Origin: Astrocystis sublimbata
Lineage: Eukaryota; Ascomycota; Sordariomycetes; Xylariales; Xylariaceae
NCBI GenBank assembly: GCA_022453515.1
Contig: JAJNNY010000039.1
Location: 124,001-188,000 of the forward strand
Length of the DNA: 64,000 bases
Reading direction: 5' to 3'
Numbering within the stretch: the first letter of the stretch is position 1; each line of letters begins with the position of its first letter. A program made the translations under genes and the position numbers. Under the pieces are notes generated by a model. That model had not been told where the DNA came from. It did not search any database and saw only the letters and a list, made by a program, of their open reading frames with translations. Shown piece after piece: positions 1 to 14,475 of the stretch.

Positions 1-3000
1 TGTTGTGGGCCGCGTAGTCGTCCCAGCGCTGCAAAGGAATGGAGCGAGGGTCAAATCCATCCTTGTCATCTACAGCAACGATCTGCTTGTTTCCCTTTTC
101 ACCGATGACGATACGTGTGTTACCCCAGGTAAAGTTGTCTTGGTTCCAGAATGAGTAGATTGGCAGAATGAACGAGAAGATGGGGAAGGCGAGCAGGTAG
201 ATGATGAGCCAACCAACATGCTGCCATTGACGCTTGAGGATGAAGATGAGAGCCTGCAGACCGTAGACACCCGCGAGAATAGCAAGCGAGATGATAGGGA
301 TAGGGCCTGTGTGACTTGCGAGGAGGTAGATGAGGTAGCCCAGATAGACGGTGGTGGCCGGCAGGACGATAGTTCCGAACAAGTCGAAGAAGACGACAAA
401 ACGCATAGAGAAACAGCAGAAACCACACATGTTCTTGAGGAGCATCAGCTCAAACAAGTTGTGGATGGTCGAGTTGATCCATCTACGTCGTTGGGAAAGC
501 AGAACGCTCCATTCTTCAGGCGCCGCAGTTTGACAGTACGCATCTGGGACAAATTTGTACGTCATCGAGGGGAAATGTTTAGTCATGATGGTAGTAAGGA
601 AACGATCCTCGCCGAGCGCAAGCAGATTCTTCTTGTGCAGAGTATCAACGTTGCAGATACTGTATTCTCGAATGATTTCATCAGAGATGATCAGAGGCTT
701 GCCACGGTCAGCTGTTCGGAGACGGTACATAGTGAAACTACTCTGGTTAGCTGGATTCAGAAATATAGATCAAGAAGACATACCATCCTGGAAGACAGGT
801 AACGCTGCCAAACAATGATTCGAAAGCTTTGGACAGATGGTGCGAGATGTAGTATTCGTAGACCTGGATCATACTCCACCAACTGCGCTCCTCGTTCTGC
901 AAAGCTGTCTCACCGCAGATTCCGGCAATCTTGGAGTCATTGGCGCATGCAGCGACGAGTCGGTTCAGAGAATCCTCCCACACACAAGTATCCGCATCAA
1001 CCATCAACATGTATTCGTATAGTTCCGGGTCAACACCGATGATGTTATTGATCTGGTGGAATACTTCGAGCTCAAGGGGGTTCATAGGGGAACGATGATG
1101 CACGCGGTTGAGGAAGCTCATCAACATGATCTGAGAGTCACGCTTGCCACGGTTGCCGGGCTTCGTCTTGGTCTGTTCGGACTCTTTGCCAACCTTAACA
1201 ATGACGATGTACGGGACAACATTGCCCTCAAATTCGTAGAGACCAGAGTATACCTTGCCATAGTTGAGCTGCTCACTTCCGGTACCGACAGACTTGAAGG
1301 GCAAAGCAGGGGGGTCAACTTTGGGGTCAACGCCCAAGATGTCGAGGACAATCTTGGGAGTCGGGCGGTCGTTACCAGCACCAACGATGACACCATCGCA
1401 AATAACGCAGATCAGCTTTCTCTTGTTGTCATATTGAAGCGCTGTGAGCGAATCTAGTGCTTTCCGAAGCGAGTCTTCGCCCTCTGTGTAGGCAGGAACC
1501 TGGCAGATGACGAATTTATCTTGAGGGGAGGGACGTCGCTTGGAGCCAAACTGTAAGGCAGAGACGAACTTGACGAGAATGATGGCGGCGATAAGGATGG
1601 TGAAGGCAAGCAAGAAGTAGTTGATGGTTTGGCATCTAGCTGAGTAGCGGAAGTCAGGGGTTCCGACAAAGAAGGCGTTCTTCATACAGTTGATACTGTT
1701 GGAGGCTTTCGCGAACGCGGTATTGTTGCCGCGCGTGTCGTCCAAGAGCTGGTTCATCAGTTTCGTGACATCCTGACCGGGGTTGTTTTTGATAATAGTC
1801 GTGAAGTCATCATCAAGGAAAGCCACCTGCTTGTTGAAGTTGATGGTAGTGAAGTAGTCCGTAAGGTTATAGACGCCATCCTCATAGGTGACAACCATCA
1901 GACTGAAGTCTTGGCTTTCTTGAGACACTTTGTTAGAGTCCCAAACGAGCTGTCCCTTGTAGTATTCCTTGATCTTGTGTTGGAAATCATCCCTGTACCA
2001 CGTATCGCTAGAAAGAGCCTTGGAGTTCTTGTTCGCAAAGAATCCAGAGGTGTGCAAACCTTCCGCCATGGTGGGCTGGTCCTCTGGGGCAACCATTAGC
2101 TGGGTAGTCTCTTTAATTCCAAGGCCTGGGCAAGCCAAAGGCAATGGGGGAGTGATATATCGGTCCATGTTCAAGCCGGCAAAAGGCATCATCGCGTCCT
2201 TAGTTGTTTGTATGCCGTTGTCACTGTGTTGGAGTTTCCAGAACTTTGTGATGTCGTAAACGCTGCCATGATGGCTCACCCAGAAATCGTTGGTAGCGGT
2301 GTGGCCCAAAACCTCATCTTGCGACCAGGCTTTATCGAAATTGGGGCAGAGAATCCGACCAAAGAAGAGGATGAAGAACACGACGGCGCCGTTCAGGAGA
2401 ATAATGAGCCAGACCAAAACAAACTTCTCTCTCCACGCCAACCGGACATCCGGCCGCTTCATCCTGCCAACGTGGCGTAACAGGAATGAAGGGATAAAGA
2501 ACGTCATGGCCCAAACAAATGCCACCCAGGCGCGTCGGCCGAATGTAACTTCCTCGGTCTCGACGTGCTTACCCGCGGCATCACTAGCATCCAGGTTGTT
2601 GATGAAGTCTCCATCTGCGGTGTAGAAAACTTGATCGTGGTTATTGTCACCCTTGTTCCCTAGGCCGTAGTCGCCCTGTAGCTGGTTTCGCATCCCCGAG
2701 GGAGTAGCAGATGGTGCTCTCATCTGACTGTGCGCAAATGTGAGCTGACTTGGATTACGTTGGTGTGTCATCAGTTGCTCGTTGCTGTTGTTTGAAGCCT
2801 GGTCGTGGAATTGCGGCGGGAAGAAGCCACTACCATTGTTGTTGCCGTAAACATTGTCACGACTAGGTGTCGCGAAAGGATTGCTGATTGTGGGCATAAG
2901 TTCGTGTGGAGCTTTGAGATCAAGCATACTCTCACACTCCCACCATGCTGTCTCTCGCATCCACACACGTTCCTTGCCGACGAAAACTTCGCCGTTGCTC

Positions 3001-4802
3001 CAGCCTCTCTCGAGGAGCCATGACTCTATGCCATCGCGGCCTTCTCGGCACCCCAATGGAGCAAATCGCTGGTAGAATTCTTCCAGATCGAAATCGGCAG
3101 TGAAGTCGAGATTCTTATTCCTGCAGTTTGCCCACTCGGGGAGTCTCCAAGCTCGTAGCTGTCGCGATACAGTGCCAGCTGACCAAGCGGATGTAATAGA
3201 GGGCAGCGCTGCTAGGTTGGCGGGACTCTCGTCTGTAGGGTGGAGAGACAAATGAAACCAAACACGGCTGGCGCCAAGATAGGAGGCTATGTCCATTCGC
3301 CCGCTGTCACCGAGAGTGATTCCTTGCCCTGCTACCGGGAACAATAGCTTCTTGAGGAATCCTTCCTCCTCACACGCAAACCCAACCTTTTCCAATATAA
3401 CTTCTCGCTTTTCCAGCTGGTGTTGTCGGTCTCGAGCAGCTGGGCCAGTCGAAATTCCTAGCTCGGGGGCCGCATCCGCAACGGCAGCCTGCATCTCACG
3501 CTGCACCGAGGATCCTACAGGAACAATCTCCACTCCATCCTCCTTCATCTCAGCATTGATTCCGGTGGTGTCGTCGAAAATACCGCGCATAGCAACTGCC
3601 TTTCCTAAATTCGGGTCTGGGATTTCAATTACGGTAATGCACACGGTATCTCCATTGTCGGTGCCTGTTGGTGTTCGGTGTCCATCGAGTGATTCGGCTC
3701 CCTCTCGAATGCGAGACATCTGTTCCTCGATGGCTCGGTTTGCTTTGGTGATGACCCAGTCCACAAGGGCTTCGTATAACCCACCAACCAGTATTTGCCG
3801 GTCTTCGGTGGTGGTCTGGTGCGCAAGAACCTCGGGGTCAAGTCCGAGAAATCCACCTACATCTTCGCAAATGGCCTCGAGCACGTCACCATCGACATCA
3901 TAGTCCAGGGTGTTTCCAAGCTTGAGCAGACCAGCCAAAGCAGAGATCAAGTTTCGGTGCGAAGATCCCTTGATGCCAATGTCCTTCAAAGCTCTCCTGA
4001 AGTCATCGGCAGCTGCGGAGTCGTCTGCGGTAGGAAGGTAAGAGGGCGGGTCATAGGTGCCAGATCGTGCCAACAGGTGGTAGTCACTGGCCGACTTGAG
4101 GCTCAGGAATTCACGCTCGGCCGGTGTCGAGGCAGAGGTCAACAAGTAGTAGAACACATCAAACGCCCGGTAACCAGGCTCGGCAGGGATCCTGAGCAAG
4201 CCATCGGTAGTATTGATTCCTCCTTGTGATAGTGATACGGCGGCAGCGGTGAGATTGCCTGACAGGCTGAGAGTCAAGTTGACACCGAGGGCGCTCTGAC
4301 GCGGAGTGGATGGGTTGTGAGGTGTCACACATCGAAGAAAGGGTTGAATGGCCTCGAGAGCTGTCAGCAGCGACGAAGGGATAGGCACAGGTAGAGATGT
4401 CAGGAACGGTGCGAGCAGCGAAGGTGTCGATGTGTGAAGGGACCTATGAAGGTTAGCATTCTCTCATGTTAGAAGCCTGGGTATGTCAACGACTTACCCT
4501 AGCACAATACAGCCGTCTTCGGCTCGACGTCGTGCGTGTTCCCAAGCACGGACGGCAAGCGCCGTGTCAATGGTCCCACCAGAGCGGCCATCAGGGCTGA
4601 TTTGTGTCGCCGTCAGCCACGTGTTGACGACAGCACTGGTTCCGGCATCGAGCTGGTAGGGCTGCGACGACAGATAAATGTTGTGAATCGCGTTCAGCAA
4701 GGTGGTCGTGGACACCTGGGCTGGCTGTCCGGCGCCTCGGTTTCCTCGAAATGAATCGGAAGTAACCGAGTACATGGACATGCGAGCCTGGGGGTTCGCC
4801 AT
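1..4802 (-). CDS. csmB: Class VII chitin synthase with myosin-like domain, 3' end outside window
   Basis: Membrane enzyme that polymerises UDP-GlcNAc into chitin for the hyphal wall. Exons read 4802-4498, 4443-784 and 737-1 (introns 4497-4444 and 783-738), giving about 1567 residues before the window edge. The first 500 or so residues resemble a myosin motor. Where the class V neighbour has the P-loop GESGSGKT just after its first intron, this protein reads LGSLHTSTP, so the motor-like part cannot bind ATP in the usual way; that is typical of class VII. Then come a Ser-rich linker, membrane segments, a cytochrome-b5-like stretch and the chitin synthase core, with VDADTCV, the GSVTCLPG stretch (its GC codons rejoined across the second intron), LGEDRFLT and the catalytic [11 protein letters not shown] (near 480-510). 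The gene is divergent from csmA. The ATG at 4802 opens a frame that splices cleanly into the rest. Confidence 0.95.
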
Positions 4803-7800
4803 GTTGGCTCGTGGTCAGGACGTGCTCGTCCTTTCGGACACACACGATAATGGGGTGTCTGTATGCCCTCTGGTATTCACGACTACGCCGGCGAAGTGGG
4901 CTTCGATAGACTCCCTAAGGACTTTGCGTGAGGTGGTCTCCACGCGAACGCAAGTGAAGAGTTGGAGTCACCGAAGGCTTGTCTGAGGTCGAGTAGGTAG
5001 GTAGATGGTGAAGACGACGTTGGCGACGATTAGGTGTTTTCGGGTCTCTACTATGCAGCCCCTTGTTTCATAGACGGGTGGATGGGAAACACGGCAGGGC
5101 GAAAAAAGACAATTATTAAACGATAGACTATTTACACCACCAGAGCGAGTGAGGTGGATGAGTATTAGAAAAGATACTAAATGGGGGTGTCCCTCGATGG
5201 TGCGATGGTGGGAAGCGGAAAATCAAAGATGCAAAGCAAAGTGGTGGTAAGAAGGCCTGTCTGTCTGTCTCGTTCTAGGAAGGCGATCAACGACCACAAC
5301 ACGCTAGGCCAGCAATAATAGTGCCCGAGTGCGAGCGAGAGAAAGAGCAACGCTGCCACCTTCCCTGGCCCGCTGGTGTTGATGGAGCCCCGTTGAGCAA
5401 GCGTTCGAGGTAGATGTACACAGTGCAAGTCTTACCAGACGGTCCACCCAGTAACTTGAATCCTTACCACCACCCATCTGCAGTCTGTGCACTAACGTAT
5501 CATCCCTATGCCCCGGTACTTGCTCTGTAGTAGCCAGTGCAACCATACATCGCAGCTCTCTTGGCTCTGTTATTGCCCTGGATCTGTTGTTATTGTGTCA
5601 CGTGGCTGTCGGGAACATTTTACTGGACTGCATCTCTATTACCAACTTACCATCGACAAATTGCATGCCAAAATGTTGCATTTGTACCTATCTCTACTGT
5701 ATCACACTTCTGAAGGCGGAGAATAATTCACCTGTCGACACCTTGTCACTACCGCGAACGGGGGATTTTTGGCAGTTACAGACACGCGGCGCGCTGGAAG
5801 CATGTGTTCTAAATAGGGGAGTCTTCTGTTGCAGGGCGTGTCTGGAATACGAGGCGGCAAACGCTGGCAAGTGGGGACATCCCTCCTACCTATCCAGGTA
5901 AGTTCAGCTGCCGCTAAGCCCCGACCCGTCGCAGCACGCCGCCGAGAGTTAAGAATGTTCTGAGAACATTACGAATAAACCTCGCTGTGGCCGTCCCCTG
6001 CAAGCTCTCCAGGCTGTCACCCGCCCATCCGTTCACTGATCCGCCCATCCCGACTCCAACCTTATGCACGCCTGTACCTCTGAGGTACCTTTGCGCAGCC
6101 TGTCTTTTCGAGCTGGGCAAGCACTGCCACCACACTATTCAGCAATACGAGACAGACAACTCAGACAATAACACCACCAACAATACCCCCTTTCGCCCTG
6201 CGATGTTGTTCGATCCCATCGCCCTTCTTTGCATGATCAGCTTGCGTGCTAATCCTTATCCTCACAATCCAACAGAGCTAACAATCCTTCAAATCATCTC
6301 GAGATTCGCGCCCCCCCCCACTGTACGATGTCATACACATAAGAAGGCATATAAACTGACTTCCACTTTGGCGCACCCAAACTGCACATCAACATCTCAG
6401 ACCTGCACGCTACGAGCTAGCACATCTGCAAAAGGACAACGCCATGATGTAACCACTTGCTCATTCTCCATGACGCGAGTGTCATAATTTCTCATCTATA
6501 TTCCAGATGTTCGATGCAGGTCGCCGGCAGGGAAATGCTGCTGCCACCTCTGTAATCTGCCTTCATACCTACGTATGCACTTTACATAGCGAAAGGCTAG
6601 GAGGTACACCGCAAGCGCCATAGTAGGAATGTGTACTTAGTTGCCCGCGTCTGCATCAGTCGGTCGGCCATGCCTGGTCAGCTTGTTCGTGTCGCCAAAC
6701 AGGCATCGGACGGCTAACGTGATCTGATGGGGTGTGGAACAGGCGACAGCGCAATGCTTCGATCCCAGGGCATGCCATGTTTGTTTACGTTTCCGAGCTG
6801 ACGGCTGATGACATTTGCTGTCTGATGAGTGGATCGCCCGCTGAGTATCGACTTGACCGGATGCAATAGCGAATCCTTCCCCCCCTTTTGTCCAGGAGTG
6901 GCGCCCCTAGACAGACGGTCGGGCTGTGCATCTTCAACAGCCGGGCAGCGTGTCTCACCAGGCCAGGACCAGTGCGCCAGCCGGTCTGCAAGCCGAATGC
7001 GAGGCCCATATGCCTTGGTAATCCGCAGCGTTCATCACATTTCCCTGCTCATTAACAATGCAGTAAAGCATTGGTATTGTTCGAGCTCTACTGGCTTCTG
7101 GCAACAGTAGCAACAGGGTACAGGTTTTTATACGCGGCTCTTCGATGTGTCGAATGACGCTCTTGGAGATCGATGCTGGGTATGAATAATCCGACTTTTG
7201 TATGTCGTGGGATCAGTCAGATGGCTACACATAACAGTTGTCTCGGCTGCCGTGTTGAGATGCTGATTCCCAGAATAGCACCACCATGATGGATATGTGT
7301 GTTGATAGGCTACTATGCAGCATGGCGTTTGGGGAAAAGGACAAGCAGCGTTTTTCGTCCGGAGTCCGACTGTGCATCGTTGTAAGCAACAAACTGTGTA
7401 CTTTTCGTGTTTTGGTCTTCCACCATCAAGATGCTACGCTGTTTAGCGTGTCTCTTAATGTTGGGTTCTGGCCAATAACCGGTACATTTTTTCATTTGTC
7501 AAATGCGAATCTGAAAATGTTACCTGATCTGCCCTAGTGAACTGAAAACCTGGACTAGAGCCGTCGATCAGAGGCATGAACATCGTCCATTAAGCTGAGA
7601 ACTTGGAAAATGGGCTGCAAGTACTCACAGTATTAATCTATCTGCAGCTGACGAGGGTGATCACATTCGATGAAAATGCTACGTATTGAGTATCGCACAA
7701 AAACTCCCCTCCCACACGCACGACGTTGATTTAAGTTTGTTTGGAATATAGTTTGTGTCTCCCGGCAGCACACCGGGCCGCTGGGAACGGCTGTACTCCA

Positions 7801-8764
7801 CGAAGTTCTGCGAGAGCTGCCGTCGACGAGAACCCTCAACGCGCCGTAGCCTACGAGTAAGGTTAGCTTAGCCTTTGTGCTTTGTTGCTTGCTGTAAGGT
7901 ACCATGAATAGCGTATTAGTCGATCGCGCTAGGGATTGCTAGAGTGCAGTGGCGAGCACTAAACACGGGCTTTTGAACGACGCTAGACCAGGTAGCGCAG
8001 AGCCTGTTGCATTGGCTTGCTGGGTCCAATTCTGAGCCATATGCCCTTGAATACATGTACTCGTACCTACAGGCGAGAACAGGCAGGAGGTACCTTCCAC
8101 TAACACTCCTGGTTTATACGGTCCACTCCTGACCCGGCGAACCCGCCAGAAAACCCGCCAGCCAGGCCCTCCAGGGCAGGATGTGGGGCTTGTACACTTC
8201 ATGTATTTTTAATCCATGCGGGCTTGGGCCGCCCAATCGCGCGGCGCGGGTGCAAAGAACCCAGACGCCAGAGCACGCAGGCCAATCCAGAGCGAATCCA
8301 GCGACGGGGGGTGCCATTTTCTCTCTCTCGCCCTCGACTCCAGGTCTCATCCGTGGACCACCTACACACGTTCGACCTACCAAACCAACGCCTTGGGAGA
8401 GAAAGAAGAAGGAAGTCTCGATTCCCGACGCTCGCTCATCATCCCCCCAAGCATCAACAACCTCACATATCTTGTGTGTGTTCATAGTCACATTCGTTAT
8501 TGTTGTGTTCATCGTTTACGCTCGCTATCTTAATATCTACCTATTTTAATTTACAGGTTCTCGTCGCCGTGACTTGCCCTGCCTTGCCGACACCACCACC
8601 GAAGCAACCGTACATAATTCCGAGGTTACGGGCCAGGCTTGGTTTTCATTGACACCGCCTGCCGGGAGAAGCTGTTTGTAGACATCTGCATATAGATACG
8701 CCGATTTTGCTGTTATCTAGTCTTCCGTCCGAGCCATCGCCAGGCTTGCTGGCTCACACCCATC
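4803..8764. promoter_or_regulatory. Shared upstream region of csmB and csmA
   Basis: About 4 kb between two divergent starts. Only short open frames without family features or plausible splicing occur here, so I read it as promoters and long 5' leaders of both chitin synthase genes. Long C- and T-rich runs just upstream of the csmA start (about 8320-8600) look like a fungal leader. A long shared upstream region would fit co-regulation, but no specific binding site was recognised. Confidence 0.6.
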
Positions 8765-11700
8765 ATGGCCTCGCACCTCCCACCCATGGGTGGCAGTGGA
8801 GGAGCCCATACCCAGCCGTCGTTGCCGTCGCTTCCTGCCCACCTGCAGTCCGACACGCACTTGACTGCGCATCTAGCTAGTCGTTTCCACGTCTCCATCC
8901 CGACTGCGAGGCTCTCCTCCCATGCACTCATATCGCTAAACACCTACACCTCCTCGACCAAGGGCCTCGATGGCGGCAAGGAGGGTAGCGCCACGGCCGG
9001 CGCCGAAGACATGGCCGACCGGGCTTACCTTAGGATGGGACACCGCTCGGAAAACCAGGCAATCCTATTCTTGTGCGTCACATGTTGTTCATTCGATAAA
9101 CTAGTTGCAAAGTAACATGATATGCTAATTCTTTTCTCATCAGGGGCGAATCTGGTTCCGGAAAGACCACCATTCGATCCCATCTTCTCACCTCGCTGCT
9201 GAACAAGTCATCAACACCCCTATCTGGCAAGGTCTCTCTGGCCGCCTACGTCTTCGACTCGCTGACGACGACCAAAACCGCCACAACCCCCACTGCGTCG
9301 AAAGCTGGCCTGTTCTACGAACTTCAGTATGACACGACATCGACAACGAGCCCCATCCTTCTCGGCGGTAAACTGCTGGATCATCGACTGGAGCGCAGCA
9401 GAATCACGTCGGTCCCGACCGGAGAACGCAACTTCCATATCCTCTACTACCTCCTGGCCGGCACAAGTGATGCCGAAAAGGCACATTTGGGTATCGAAAC
9501 CCCCCGTGATTCAGCTGGCCAGAAGCGATGGAAGTATCTGGGCCACCCCACTCAACTGAAGATCGGTATCAACGACGCCGAGGGCTTCCAGCTCTTCAAG
9601 ACTGCTCTTCGCAAGCTGGAGTTCCCAAGAAGTGAGATTGCTGAGGTATGCCAGATGTTGGCTTGTATCCTCCACATCGGACAGCTCGAATTCGAGACAT
9701 CTGCCAGTACGACTGTCACGGCTGATGATAGTGGCGGTTTCTCCCATGAGGGATCTCAGACTTTCACCGCCGCCCGCAACAAGGACGTGCTGGGAATCAT
9801 CGCCGCATTTCTCGGAGTGAGTGCTCAGGATCTGCAAAATACCATGGGTTACAAAACGAAAATGATTCACCGTGAAAGGGTCACTGTCATGCTTGACCCC
9901 CAAGGAGCTCGCGCCAACGCCGACGAATTGGCCCGCACTCTGTATTCTCTTCTCGTGGCCTACGTCATTGAGACTATCAACCAAAAGATCTGTGCTGCAG
10001 AGGAGTCGATTGCCAATACCATCAACATCATTGATTTCCCAGGCTTCTCCCAGCAGACGTCCACTGGCTCTGCTCTCGACCAACTGCTTACTAACGCTGC
10101 CATGGAATCCCTCTACAACCTGACCCTGCAGAACTTCTTCGACCGAAAGGCCGATATGTTGGACACTGAGGAGGTCAGCGTCCCGGCCACGAGTTACTTT
10201 GACAACTCGGATGCCGTCAAGGGTCTGTTGAAACCAAACAATGGCCTCCTGAGTATCCTAGATGACCAGACTCGTCGTAACCGCACTGATATGCAGCTGC
10301 TCGAGAGCTTGAGGAAACGGTTCGAGGGCAAGAACCCCGCCATTGCGGTAGGGTCGGCGACCGCCAGACTTCCCGGCAGCAACTTCTTATCCGAGAACCC
10401 TTCCGCTACCTTTACCGTCAAACATTTTGCTGGCGAGGTCGAGTATTCCATCAAGGGCCTCGTCGAGGAAAACGGCGAGGTTATTTCGGGAGATCTGATG
10501 AACCTGATCAACTCTAGCAAGAGTGAGTTCGTGACACGTCTCTTCGGACAAGAAGCTCTGCAGACAGTCATGCATCCCCAAGAAAAGACCACTGTGATGC
10601 AGGCTTCCGTGAGCTCTAAGCCAATGAGAGCGCCCAGCGTGATGTCGCGGAAGGGCGGTCGAGCCGCACGAGCACGCCGACAACGTGAAGAGAGTTTCGA
10701 CGACCTCGACAGCGAAGCAGGTGATTCTAGAGGCCAAGGCTCAAAGGATGGCCCAAGCAAGACCGGTCGGCAGTCAGAGCAAGGTGCAGCAGGCCAGTTC
10801 CTGTCGGCTCTGGAGAACGTCAAACATGCTATCACGGCACCTAACACCAACAACTACTTTGTGTTCTGTTTGAAGCCTAACGACAGACGCATTGCGAACC
10901 AATTTGATAGCAAATGTGTTCGGTCACAAGTACAGACCTTTGGCATCGCCGAGTTAAGTCAACGCCTACGATCTGCCGACTTCAGTATCTTCCTACCCTT
11001 TGGCGAGTTCCTCGGTCTTGCCGATGCCGAGACGATATTCGTGGGAAGTGAGCGGGAGAAGGTTGAGGCAGTTGTCCAGAATAGGCAATGGCCTGCTGCC
11101 GAAGCTCACATAGGCTCCACCGGTATATTCCTCAGCGAACGATGTTGGGTGGAGATATCATCACTGGGCGATGGTACTTCAGCGTCCGGCCGATATGCGT
11201 CCGAGGCTGGTGACGCCTCTACCCCTGGAGGCGAGAACCCGTTTGCTGCCTCCAAGGACCGGCTCGTCTCCATGGGCAACACTCCCCACTACAGCGACAA
11301 ACCTCGTGGGGGCTACTTCGGAAGTGGTGATGGCGATGCACGCTCAGAAGCAGGCGTATCCGCTTTCGGAGGCGGTGATATGTTCAAGAATCTCGATACC
11401 CGTGAGCAAATGGCTGAGCGTGGCAACGAGAAAACGCTCCATGAAGTCGAGGAATACCGGGACAGCCCCAGCCGCAAACGCTGGGTTTTTGCCGTGTTTG
11501 CCCTGACTTGGTTCGTTCCGGACTTTGCAATTCGGTGGATTGGACGAATGCCACGCAAGGATGTCCGTATGGCGTGGCGTGAAAAGCTAGCGATCAACTT
11601 TATCATTTGGTTCAGTTGTCTCGTCGCTGCTTTCTTCATCATCGGGTTTCCGATGGTTATCTGCCCCAAACAATACGTCTACAGTCCCGCTGAACTTTCT

Positions 11701-14475
11701 TCCTTCGATGGCAAAGACGGGCATCAAGCATACGCATCTGTTCGAGGCCAAGTGTTCGATATTTCCAACTATGCTTCTCATCATTACCCGTCGTACATTG
11801 ACCCCGAGAAACTCATCAACTATGGTGGTAAAGACATTTCGGCTCTGTTCCCTGTCCAAATCTCTGCTCTTTGCCAGGGAAAGAACGGCAAGATCGACCC
11901 ATCTGTCGTGTTCGCGAACGTGTCCGCTTCCGCCAATGTGGTTGCCTCTACAGACCCCAATGCCGACTTCCATGACTACCGCTACGCTACCACCAAGTTC
12001 CAACCTGACTGGTTCTACGAGAGAATGGAAGTCCTCAAAGGCAGCTGGAAGAAGGGCAACGTCGGCTACACCTCGGAATATGTCGGTACGCTCGCAGACA
12101 AGCAAAACCAGATTGCTATCCTTCACGGGCGTGTTTACGATATGACTCAGTACATCATTGGTGGCCGCCACATCGAGGTTCCCGATGGAGCCAAGAAACC
12201 CACCAGCAATGAGGTTGTCAATTTCATGGACGACACCGTCATTACCCTATTCACGGACAAGGCCGGTGAGGATATTACCGAGATTTGGAATAGAACTCCC
12301 ATGGACCCCGCGTTGCGTGCCCGTATGCAACTATGCCTGGACAATCTCTTCTATGTTGGCGACGAAGATACCCGTAACTCAACAAAGTGTCTGTTCGCAC
12401 AGTACCTTATCCTTGCCGTGACCATCATTCTCGTCAGTATCATCGGATTCAAGTTTCTGGCAGCTCTTCAATTCGGGGGCAAGAACATGCCGGAGAATCT
12501 CGACAAATTCATCATGTGTCAAATCCCAGCCTACACCGAAGACGAGGATTCTCTGCGCCGAGCCATCGACTCTGCTGCCCGTATGAAGTATGACGACAAG
12601 CGCAAACTTCTGGTCGTCATCTGCGACGGAATGATTATCGGTCAAGGAAACGACCGGCCAACACCACGCATTGTGCTTGATATTCTCGGTGTCTCGGAGA
12701 CTGTCGACCCTGAGCCTCTCAGCTTCGAATCCCTTGGCGAAGGTCTTAAGCAGCACAACATGGGCAAGGTCTACTCGGGTCTTTACGAAGTCCAAGGTCA
12801 CATCGTTCCTTTCATGGTTGTTGTCAAGGTCGGAAAGCCTTCGGAGATCTCTCGCCCCGGTAACCGAGGCAAGCGTGATTCGCAAATGGTCATCATGCGC
12901 TTCCTCAACCGCGTTCACTACAACCTGCCCATGAGCCCACTCGAACTGGAGATGTACCATCAAATCCGCAACGTCATCGGGGTCAATCCTACGTTCTACG
13001 AGTACATGCTTCAGATCGACGCCGACACCGTGGTTGCTCCAGACTCGGCTACTCGCTTCGTATCTGCGTTCCTGGATGATACACGTCTGATTGCCTGCTG
13101 TGGTGAGACTGCCCTGACCAACTCCAAGGCCACTTTCATTACCGGTATCCAAGTCTACGAGTACTACATCTCTCACAACTTGGCCAAGGCTTTCGAAAGC
13201 TTGTTTGGCAGTGTCACTTGTTTACCCGGTTGTTTCTCCATGTACCGTATCCGCGCTGCCGAGACTGGAAAGCCGTTGTTCGTCAGCCGCGAGATTATCG
13301 ATGATTACGCGACAATCCGTGTGGACACGCTGCACATGAAGAACTTGCTGCATCTTGGTGAGGATCGTTACTTGACCACGCTTCTGCTTAAGTACCATTC
13401 GAAGTACAAGACCAAGTACATCTTCTCGGCTAAGGCTTGGACAATTGCCCCCGATACTTGGGAAGTGTTCCTGTCGCAGCGTCGTCGCTGGATCAACTCT
13501 ACGGTGCACAACCTCATGGAACTCGTCCCTATGTCACAGCTTTGCGGTTTCTGCTGCTTCAGTATGCGCTTCGTCATCTTCATCGATCTTCTGTCGACTG
13601 TCGTGCAGCCCGTTCTCATTGCCTACCTCATCTATCTGATTGTCCTTGTCTCTACCAATGCCACCATTGTTCCGATCTCGTCCTTCATCTTGCTTGGTGC
13701 CATTTACGGATTGCAAGCCATTATTTTCCTGCTTCGTCGACGATGGGAAATGATTGGTTGGTTGTTGCTTTACATCTTGGCTGTTCCGGTGTACTCTTTC
13801 GGTCTGCCGCTCTATGCCTTCTGGCACATGGACGACTTCAACTGGGGAAATACCCGTGTCGTCGCTGGCGAGTCTGGCAAGAAAGTGGTCATCTCGGACG
13901 AAGGCAAATTCGACCCTGCTTCTATCCCTCGCAAGCGATGGGAAGAGTACCAGGCTGAGCTGTGGGATGCCCAAACTTCCAAGGAGGACACGCGGTCTGA
14001 GATGAGTGGCTTCAGCTACGCTACCAAGCCAGGCATGAACGTGGCTGTGTCCGAGTACCACTACCCTCAATCGCGGGCCGGGTCGACTGTGGGTGTGATC
14101 CCTCCGTACGACCTCAAGGGTCCAGGCGGCCTCAGCCGCATGTCATTCGCCCCGACAGAACACAGAATGAGCCAATTCGGCGGCTCGCAGTTCTTCGGCA
14201 ACCAGGGCGAGACAGAGATGGTTGATCTCGCGTCTATGCCCAGTGATGATGCGCTGCTGGCCGAGATCCGGGAGATTTTACGGACTGCCGACTTGATGAC
14301 GGTCACCAAGAAGGGTATCAAGCAGGAGCTCGAGAGGAGGTTCAATGTTAACCTTGAGTCCAAACGAGCTTATATCAATAGCGGTAAGCTTTGACCCCTT
14401 GTTCTAACTATTATTTGGTTCGTTTTACTAATATTGCTGATAGCTACCGAGGCGCTGCTCTCTGGACAGTTGTAG
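8765..14475 (+). CDS. csmA: Class V chitin synthase with myosin motor domain
   Basis: Chitin synthase fused to a myosin motor, acting at hyphal tips and septa. Exons 8765-9072, 9144-14383 and 14444-14475 give 1859 residues, close to the roughly 1850 usual for CsmA. The motor spans about residues 1-770 and keeps the P-loop GESGSGKTT (104-112), split from its leader by the first intron. Membrane segments begin near 880 ([14 protein letters not shown]), followed by a cytochrome-b5-like region. The synthase core has IDADT (near 1394), [23 protein letters not shown] and [10 protein letters not shown] (QRRRW near 1548). The C-terminus carries a DEK_C-type helical domain ending LLSGQL, reached only by splicing the 60-bp last intron. 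Divergent from csmB; the two classes are known to have overlapping roles in wall integrity. Confidence 0.96.

Noticed and set aside
5987..6487. 166-codon open frame between the two chitin synthase genes
   Set aside because: Low-complexity composition, no family features, no splice partners. Treated as leader or promoter DNA.
12379..13176. 265-codon minus-strand frame inside csmA
   Set aside because: Antisense shadow of the conserved chitin synthase core.
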